Assembly (NCBI GenBank): GCA_020002185.1
Contig: CM034541.1
Span: 46,325,793 to 46,389,792 of the forward strand
Length of the DNA: 64,000 bases
Source of the DNA: Paraescarpia echinospica
Lineage: Eukaryota; Annelida; Polychaeta; Sabellida; Siboglinidae
Reading direction: 5' to 3'
The notes under the pieces are model-generated. The model ran no database searches. It saw only the letters and a list, made by a program, of their open reading frames with translations, and had not been told where the DNA came from. This document shows, piece after piece, positions 50,401-60,769 of this stretch. Both the position numbers and the translations under genes were made by a program. Position 1 is the first letter of the stretch. Every line of letters begins with the position of its first letter.

Positions 50401-53400
50401 CATTCATTTACATCTGCAAATAATATATTCTCATATATGACCGCATGTCAATGAAGTAATATAATACAACCGACACCGAACAATCAATTCTTGATCATAT
50501 CAGCAGGCAAGAGGAGTTCAACAGAAATGAACGGAATGAAAGGTTGACGGCAACTGAAGCAGAGAAAGATTAAGAGTTACAAGGTCACTCCCATCTAGAC
50601 ATGGACGGGCGATCCATTGACTTCCAATGTAAGATATGAACACTTAGTAAGAACAGCACAAGACATGGAGGAGTGGCGATCCATTGACTTTCAAAGTGGA
50701 GATGATATGACTCGATAATAACATAAATATAGACGAATTCAATAACGAAATTTAATTGTTTTTCTTATTTATACCGAGTTGGCTATAAAGCTAAAGTGAT
50801 TATCATGCCACTCAGTTAACCTTATCATATGATTTAACAAGATTTAACAAGATTTAACAAGATTGCCATCCAGAGAATTAACTATAGATGGCAGGTGGAC
50901 AAGGAAGCCCTTTGGCTTATCGAGAGTCCAACCCTTTTATCTACATATATCCAGCCCTTCTGAGGTATGTGTCGATTTTATTTTTAAACATATTCACACT
51001 ACTAGCACCCACACAATCATCAGATAATCTGTTCCATTCATTCACAGTCCTTTGTGAAAATGAGAACTTTCTCACGTCTAATCTACACTGCTCCTTTATT
51101 AATGTAACTTCATGTCCTCTAGTCTTTCTATCTTTCTTAACTGAAAAAAATATATTTCTATCAATATTTTCATAACCATTCAATATTTTAAACACTTCTA
51201 TCTGATCTCCTCTCAATCTCCTGGTCTCTAGTGTTATTAAACCACATTCTTTTAGGCGTTTTTCATAACTAAGATCCCTCAGTTTCGGTATTATTTTAGT
51301 CGCTCTCCTCTGTACTCTTTCTAGCATATCTATGTCCTTCTTGCGGTATGGCCTCCACGCATGTATACAATATTCTAAATAAGGCCTAACTATTGTTTTG
51401 TACAGCGGTATTATTAGTTCTTTTTCTTTATATGCTATATTTCGCCTAATCAATCCAAGGATATGATTTCCCTTTGAAGCTGCAATTCCACACTGCTCTG
51501 AAACCTTCATGTCAGCACTAATTGTCAGCCCTAAGTCTTTTTCTTTTACAGTAGTACTTAGTACAGTTCCCCCCATTGTATATTCTACATATTCGTTCCC
51601 ATGTTCTGTGTGAAGGCATTTACATTTCCCAAAATTGAACAACATTTGCCACTTTTCAGACCATTTGATCAACCTGTCAAGATCATCTTGTAAATGCTGT
51701 CTATCACCATCACTTTTCAATCCTTCTAAACACTTTTGTATCATCTGCAAATTTCAACACCTTGCTAGCTATATCATCGTCCAAATCGTTTATATATATT
51801 AAGAATAATATAGGTCCCAGTACTGATCCCTGTGGAACCCCACTCAAAACTGATTTCCAGTTTGAAGCCTCCCCATCAACAACTACCCGTTGTCTTCTGT
51901 CAATCAGCCATTTTTTTATCCAGTTAATTATACCATTTCCTATGCCATGGGCTTTTAGTTTAAGCAGTAATCTCTGATGTGGCACTTTGTCGAAAGCTTT
52001 TTGAAAATCTAAGTAGATGATATCTACTGGTGATCCATCATCTACCCACTTAGTGATAACTTCCAAAAAACATAACATATTTGTTAAGCATGACCTCGCT
52101 TTTAGAAACCCATGTTGAGATGGGTTTATCAAGTTATGTTTAACTAGAAAATCCACCATGTGATCTTTAATTAGTCTTTCTAATAATTTACAAATCACCG
52201 ATGTTAAACTAACTGGTCTATAATTATTTGACTTGTTTCTCGAACCTTTTTTAAATAACGGTATAATGTTTGCTTCTTTCCATTCTAAAGGAACCACTCC
52301 CTCTTCTAATGACAAGTTGAAAACTGTTGCAAGCGGTATGCTAATTTGTTCTACAATTTCCACTAGTAGTTTGGGTGGAATACCATCCACTCCAGGTGAT
52401 TTATTTTCCTTCATAGCCCTAATTTTCTTAGCTACCATTTCTGGGGTTACAATTAACTGTCTTAAATAGTCTGATTCTGCCCCCTTGAACTTAGCCTCTG
52501 GTACTGGCAGTGAACTAGTGTCTTCTCTGGTAAACACTGAACTAAAATACTCATTTAGGTCTTCAGCCATTAAGAATCCTTCTGATATTATATTTCCAGC
52601 ACTATCTTCTAGAGGACCGACCTTATCCTGAACTTTCTGTTTGCTTCGAACATACGCATAAAAACTCTTGCTGTCATGTTTTATATTACAAGCTAATTTA
52701 TGTTCATAGCTTCTCTTTGAATTTATAATTTCAGCTGTAGCTTGGTTTAGTGCTTCTTTATAAATGTTGTAGTCTTCGTCATTTCCACTACGTCTATATG
52801 ACTTCCACATCATTTGTTTATACTTAATTTTTCTAATGGCTTCTTTCGATAAGTATTTCTTTCTGGTCCGTTTCCCTTGTTTTTTTAAGGGAACAAATTT
52901 ATCTACGATGCACTCTATTTCATTCTTTAAGATATTCCAACGTTCTGTTGCTGTCTTATTCTTCAGTGTATTATTCCAGTCTATCTTTGCTAAATATTTC
53001 CTCATTTCCTTATATCTTCCTTTGTGGAAATTTCTCCTGAACTTCTTTTTATTATTTCTTTCTGATTTTACTTTGATGGTAAAATGTATCTGGTTGTGAT
53101 CACTACTTCCCAGAGGCTCACATAATTTAACATTGTCAACTAATTCATTCTGTGAGGACAAAACTAAGTCTAACACATTCTCTCCCCTGGTTGGTTCTAG
53201 CACATGTTGAGAAAGGAAACTATCTTGTACTAAAACTAAAAACTTGTGGTCCTCACTACCCATACTCTGTAGAGATTTCCATTTTATATGCCCATGGTTA
53301 AAATCCCCCATAATAACACAGTCCCGTTTGCTCACTTCCCTTATAGCGTTTTGTATTTTTTCATTCTCTTCTATGCTTATGTTTGGACTTCAATAAACTA

Positions 53401-55776
53401 ATCCAACCGTTAACGTTGAGTTTCCTGTAACTATGTTACACCAAACAGCTTCTTCGCAATCTGCTTCTCTGTCTAATTTTATTTCCTAAGCCTGAATAGA
53501 TTATTTAATATATAAAATAACTCCACCTCCCCTTCTTCCTATTCTATCTTTCCTAAACATTACATATCCTGTCAGTCCCAATTCGGCATCTGATATATCG
53601 GTGGTTGCCCATGATTCGGTTATACCTATTATGTGAGGGTCAATATCTTCTACCATAATGTTTAGTTCATTTCTTTTGTTTACTATACTCCTTGCATTTA
53701 AACAAACACATTTATACCCAGCTTCAGAACAGTTTTCCAGACTGTTCTTTGCTGAATTATTTTTGCTGCCTTTATCTATGCCTCCAGTTTCAGGCTTCTC
53801 TGCGAGTCCCCCCTGCGAATTTAGTTTAAATAGTTGCAACCTGTCCTACTGTCAACAGATCGCAGCAGATTCTCTGAGGATACTGCTGCCCCCTTTCCAC
53901 TTAGATGGAGGCCATCTCTCATGTGCATATCTTCTCTCCCAACAAAGTACCCCAATAAATCTATGAATCCCACGCCCTCTTCCTCACACATCTGCTCAAC
54001 TAGTGCGTTGATCGCCATCCTCTTACATCGCCATCATCTTTGGTCTCTGCCCATGATTTTGGACAGCCAGACAACGCAAAATCCACCCAGCTCTGGCAGT
54101 CGTTGCAAACTAGGTGTCGTTTTGCCCTGAGTTGCCGCTTGCAAGGTGCCATATCAGAATTTATTTATGTTCAAAGTAATTTTTATGTAGTCTTTGAAAA
54201 GACTTTTCTGTGTACATTTTACACCAGATTGTTTAGGTTATAGTTAGTTATATTTGTTAACACACAGTGACACACCGTGCCTTACCTAGTTACGATGTCG
54301 ATGACAATGTATTCAAGTTAGGCTTAGATACAAGGTAGTCTTTACAAAGACTGTTTCCTGTGTATTATTATACACTTTAAAAGTTTGTTATTTCAGGTTT
54401 TAGTTACTCATCTAACTACACCGATTATCTCAAATAACGCTATTCTATTGTCGTTCACGGTACGCTAACTTCCCAGTGACCTACTTTGTAAACAACGTTC
54501 CGATTACATTAACGTCCCCAATTATCGCTCGCAAATCGCCTACTTTTAATCTACCCTAGATTACTCCCTCTAGCTAACTTTTAACAAAAAATATTGCTTA
54601 ATATATATCTATAATTACGTTATTATATCATGCATCATTTGATTACAAAGCCTTCTCATCTAAAACACCAGGCTGATATATTTTCTTTGGCAACCGATTC
54701 CAAGATCGTAAAGACATGATCGACTATTTAATTACAGGTTCTTCCACAATTAATTTAGCACATTGCGCTTCGGGTTAATTGAAGTAACCTGCAGTGGGCG
54801 AATGGCTTAATAACTATGGAAACTATGGATAGTCGGTGTATTAAAAGTTATACTGGACTTTTAACATCTTGATCGTGTGTCATACAACCAAGTTATGAAG
54901 ATTCAACTATGTCTTGACTATCCTGCTTTAGTCAGGGTTTGATTGGAATGCTGGACTCACATAGTATGCGAAGTTTAAAAGCAAGATTAGCGACATATAT
55001 TCAACAAGTGACGAGTTTTTAATCTATGTTGAAAACACTCTAGAGTTTTTGAAACCTAGCGTCAAATCACTACCTATGTATGTTGGACGTTGGATTGTTT
55101 AAATGTACTTCACCGGTAACCAAACCTCCTTTCATTAAAAGTTGATACAACATGTTGATTCGTCTGGCATATGACATATATATATATATATATATTATAA
55201 TAATTTGGAAATAAGTGTTTTGTTTTGTAGACTCACATAGCTGAATGTGTTATTGATGTTAAAGTGTTAACATTGGAAAATCTGTGTTTGAAATATGCTC
55301 TGTACAATCACATAAAACATGTTGTCATAGCGTTGTCATTATACACTGACCGACACAAGTGTGCAAATCTGTAGAGTCGAGTTGATAGCCTTGACGACAC
55401 GAGCACGAGTAACTTCCCACAGTGTTCTTGCATACGTGACTACATCTGCCGTTATTTGTGACACACTCGTTGATATCTGAAAGGTATGAGCACATTTGAG
55501 AATCAGCAAACATGATACGTAAATCTACTGGATTTCGATTAAACTGTTGGCGGCTCCATCCCGAATGCAATGTGGATTGCTCTTGTGCGTTACCTTTAGA
55601 ATACAAACGCTTGCATTATTACAATATCAAACCTATTGAACTAATGACATCAATTAGTCAATTAAAGTAATATTAAATATGTAATATGGATCTGGGTAAT
55701 TACTCAGCAAAGTCCTACTAGGATATTGCACGGATTTATTTCACAGTATCCTTCTCTAGAGTTACTGAGAAACAAC

Positions 55777-55811
<35 letters not shown>

Positions 55812-58308
55812 GTGTTGTTTTGGCTCTGTACAATGCATTGCATAGAAGGCCGTTAGTATCAACTTACCATCACAGCTATGATTGTCTGAGTTCAATGTGT
55901 AACCGTTGTGACAGGAACACACATAACTGCCATCAGTGTTGGTGCATTCGTGGTGACAGAGTCCGTCACGAGTTGAACATTCATCGAAGTCTGAGAGTGC
56001 AACAAATATGTATCTAGATCACTCCAGTCACAGCAACGACGAACAATTAATTAATACTTGACATATTCGACTTGCCGATAATTGGCACAAAAATGTGGAT
56101 ATTGTTATCTCACATGTATAGCATTTCTCTTTGTTTTTGTATTCACACTAATATATAGGCTTTCATAATCCTCATAATCTGTTTTTGCTTCTTTAATACA
56201 TACACACATGCTTTCGACTTTCTAGACCACAAGATCACGATACCTAAAAGAGATAGATTCCAATGCCAGGGTTGTATCCGTTATACGACTAGTGCCGAAA
56301 CAGGCTAATTTGACAAGTCCATCCCAAGTGGTTACAGTTAGCAAGTACGATGTGGCATAATGAGATAACAAATACGATTAAAGATAGAAGTGTGCGCCGC
56401 AGTGGAAGGCACATGTATGAGTCTACCTTTGCAAGAGCTGCCATCAACGTCCAACTGGTAGCCCTTGCGACAACCACAGGAGTAGGCGCCAACAGGTGAG
56501 TTGAAACACAATTGAGAACATTTGTTTTGCACGGTGCTGCACTCGTCGATATCTGTAAGATGAACTTGATAAATCAAATAAAATAGCCTGACATATACTA
56601 CAATTAATAGTGCACTCTTATGGTTATGTACATTTACATATAGATAGATATAATCCCTTGCATGTGTGTGTGTGTGTGTGCGTGGGTGTGTGTGTATGTG
56701 TGTGCGCGCGCGCATGCGTGCGTGTGTGTATGTGTGTTTGTGCGTGTGAGCGGGTGTGCGTGCGTGTGTGTGTTCGTGGGTGCATGTAGAACATAATATT
56801 ATTATATATATATATACGTTTGCAAGCAGGGTCATCGGGATAAAGCCATTTATATATATTAAGTGTTAATTAGTTCAAAATCCGTTTAAACTGTGGATGT
56901 CACAAACATTTAACTGATCTCATAGACGACAAAATAGCTTGGCACCTTCACAAATCCTGCCGCCGGTGTTGAGTGTGAACCCCTCCGGACAGTCACACCG
57001 GAAGCCTCCAGGTTGATTGATACACGCATGACTGCATCCGCCGTTGTGGGTGGAACACTCGTTCCTGTCTACGAGTATGTGGAATATGTTTGAACTTCTT
57101 GAATTGTTGTATCTCTGGTTATTCCGTATGACAAGATAAAGGGCACAGCTAAATCAGGAGGACTGCGTGAGAACATGTTTTGATAAAGACGGCGGAAGAA
57201 AGGAACGAGACTATTGATGGAAAGTCGTTAGAGGCAACAATAGCAAGACCACAGCAACAACAGAGTAGCTATGCTACTTCACACCTTACGATGAAACAAC
57301 GAGGAAGAACATTATATAATTGTGTACAATAGGCATACATATATTATACATCCAAATAGTATATAATTTGTCAAAATGTCATTCATTTATAAATGTATAA
57401 TTGTTCAATTGGCCAAATGGCCAATAATGAAGCCGGGGAATGATATGTTCTCGATGGACATGACTTGCTTTTTAGTGACGCTTAATTTATAGTTATATTG
57501 TAATGGGATATCGTAGCTGAGAACACCTGCTTGGGTTCAAATAATATGCAAAAGACAAAATAAGCTGGAAGCTCGGGGAATTAAGATAATGTATTGAAAT
57601 GACGAAACTCCTAAAATTAGCATAATTGGAAGCAGACAGAGAAGGGCAGGACACATACAGAGAACGAACGAGCACAGGTAGACCACGAGAGTATGGGGAA
57701 CAGAAGAGATTGGTACAAATGGAGTAGTGGCGGATCCAGAGAGTGTAGACGCCCAATTCCAAATATATAGTGGGCACGTGCCCCCCAGCCACTCCTTTAG
57801 TGTGAGGTTAATTGACGTAGTTGTATCCCCATAAGGTTCAAAGAGTGATACGAAGAACGAAAGAAGGATATCAGACAAATGGTTAACCTTTATGATAGTC
57901 CAACTTATTATGTTTGTGTTGCTCACCATTGCAAGATCTCTGGTCAAAGGCAAGGACGTAGCCTTGTGGACACGTGCAGTAGAAGTCTCCTTTAGTGTTG
58001 ACGCAACTGTATGTGCAGTTACTAGTTTGGCGAAGACATTCGTCTATGTCTGGAACATACAAACGTTCAAATGCGGCAATGATCAAATCTTGCTTAGGAC
58101 ACGTTGATACTTCAGAAGGTTATTTTATCGTGACTGCGCCTTGTTTGCTCACCGTGACAGGTGTGTCGATCAGTGTTGTCCAGCTGGTATCCCTGGCTAC
58201 ATTCACAACGATAACTTCCGACAGAGTTGATGCATACATGTGTACAGCCGCCATTGTCTGTCGCACACTCATTGATATCTGAAAAAAGACATGACATATA
58301 TATATATG

Positions 58309-58356
<48 letters not shown>

Positions 58357-60695
58357 TATATTTGGTATAACAGACTGACGAAATCGGAATGATGATTGTA
58401 TAGTTTATGCAACAAGACATAAAACACATAAATGTCACTATCACTCTTTCAGGTAGACCAAGTTGACGTGGCAATACTAGTGTTAGTATAAATAATGTGT
58501 TATTATTTGTTGTTATTTTTTTCATTATTGTTATCATTATTATTATTATTGCATTATATGAAACGATGTTGTAATGGAAATATGTTTGTTACATTGCCAA
58601 AACGCTAATTTCCTATACACAGAGCGATAGGAAATAAAACGGTGTAGAACGTTTTGAGTTTTGTAGAAATACTAGTTTGCGTCAATAGCAATACCAATTA
58701 TACAAGTAGAACTCCTGCCGCAAGAATACGATTGGACAAGCCTTTTTTACTACTATGTGTAATAATTATAATGGAACTTACTTTAAATGTTTATGAAGGG
58801 TTTAAATGTCCACTGGAAGAATAACTAATATAGAGTTTAATGGGAATGTGGGCACGTTTTTAAACAGTAGTTTGTGACGAGCGGCTTACCGTTGCAGGTG
58901 CGTCCGTCCGTGTGTAGTTGGTATCCCGGCCCACACTCGCACCTGTAGCTCCCGATTGTGTTCACGCATGACTGGTCACATCCGTGGGTCGTCGTCAGGC
59001 ATTCGTTGACATCCGCGTTAGTTTCTGAAACAATACAGTGCTGCAGATGTATTTGAAGGCACAATTATGCTTACATTAACATATGGTTTACAGTTTTCAA
59101 ACCCCTTTCATAAAACGAATGATCCGAACTGCACAAGCTGAAGCAATCAGGTTTCTTTTATTCAACATCTGAAAAAGAAATTATTGCTGTAGAAAACACC
59201 ACAATAAATTGTCCCTCTGTTGCATGCCACCAACACAATAACAAGTAGTTGCAACATATGTGAGAATCCTGCCATAATTGCTAATTCCACACGAAGGTAA
59301 CATATTAAAATTTCATATCATAACATGTAAATCAATGACTTTGTATTTACCAATTCAAACATTATACATTATCGTGTGTATTATAATTCAATCACTTTTA
59401 GACTTGTATTATAGTAAAACTTGTTCCCAGGTCCAGCAGAAACTGGATATACAGAAGGCAGGAAATCAACAGCATTTGACCTTGACAGATCGTAACACGA
59501 TTCTACTTCTACTGGAGATGGAGCGAGGTTGTGCGGACACAGGCGATGTGAAACCATGTCTGCTGTTCAGATGAGTCCCGTTTTGGGGTGTCCAGTTCCG
59601 ATGACCATGTAGGATTGAGGCGATACAAGATACACTGCATGACAAATGGAGTGTACCGAGCGTCATGGTGTGGGCTAATTAGCCTATCTACCAGTGCATG
59701 GACGGAACTTACCATCATTGTCGGCGACAACCACTACGATAAGACCAGAGATGCAATTCTTATTCCTAAACTGGTATCATCCGTGCGCCAACATGTGAAT
59801 CCGCGCCTGTTCCAGCAGGACAATTATCTCATGTTGCATGATTTGTACAAAGATATATGCAGTTCATATTATATAATGGCCTGGCTTTAGCCCGGCCATG
59901 TCTCGCATTGAATATGCCAGGGATTATTTGTGGATCCGGCTTAATGAGCGACAACAACAGCCGACCAATATCCATCACCTGACAGTTAATATACGCTTAT
60001 AGACGAATGGAGAACCGTGTTGTTGTATCTACAGACACTCACAAGATAAATGTGATACAAAATCCGGACCTGTATTGTTGCCAGAGCGGTACGATATTAC
60101 AAAAATCTCAAACAATTAATGCATTTAAATGGCTCATTGTACTTACCGACGCATATAGCGTTTCCGTTTTCTTCATATCCTTCGCAACATTTTTTTCTTT
60201 CAAAGAACGTATCTATGTGTACAACATAGCACGATAGTTCGGTGAAATTCCTAAAAGCAAACATTTTCAACTCCGTATAACCACTGATGTCTAGTTGTGA
60301 AACAGTAATACATGCTTTACGTCTTGCGTCAATTTGTAATTCGTTCCTAATATGATGTGTACCGCTAAAACACTTTTCTGAATAAAAAATACACATATGT
60401 ATAAGTGTAATAGTTGTAGTAGCTACTTTTGACATATGTATAAGTGTAATAGTTGTAGTAGCTACTTTTGACATATGTATAAGTGTAATAGTTGTAGTAG
60501 CTACTTTTGACATACAACCAGCATTCAAAATAGCATAACAATTTGGGTTCATTATTTTGTTGACTCTCCCAATTTGGGTTAACGGGAAACATCAGCTCTT
60601 AGTGTACGCACACGCACATACACGTACTAACACACAAGCGCACGTTTACGCTCACGCACACACACGTGCACGTACAAGCGCACGCACATGCACGG

Positions 60696-60769
<74 letters not shown>

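Larger units (their letters stand above)
50833..54625 (-). mobile_element. Second CR1-like element, same family, opposite orientation, 5' truncated
   Basis: The minus-strand element matches 42735-47585. It is 5' truncated by about 115 bp relative to the first copy, and its 3' tail (50833-50865) is three or more TTGTTAAATC units. ORF1 has lost about 1.1 kb: sequence matching about 43325 joins sequence matching about 44400 (near 54030). Inserted at a site that reads CATATGATGCATATCATGC in unit 1 (41699). Confidence 0.88.
42302..55190. repeat. Tandem duplication unit 2, split by two CR1-like insertions
   Basis: Matches unit 1 in three pieces: 42302-42620, 47586-50832 and about 54626-55190. It contains exons 11-13 of R2. 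The intervening sequence is the two mobile elements listed separately. Exon sequences are identical to unit 1 by eye; introns differ by scattered substitutions. Confidence 0.9.
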
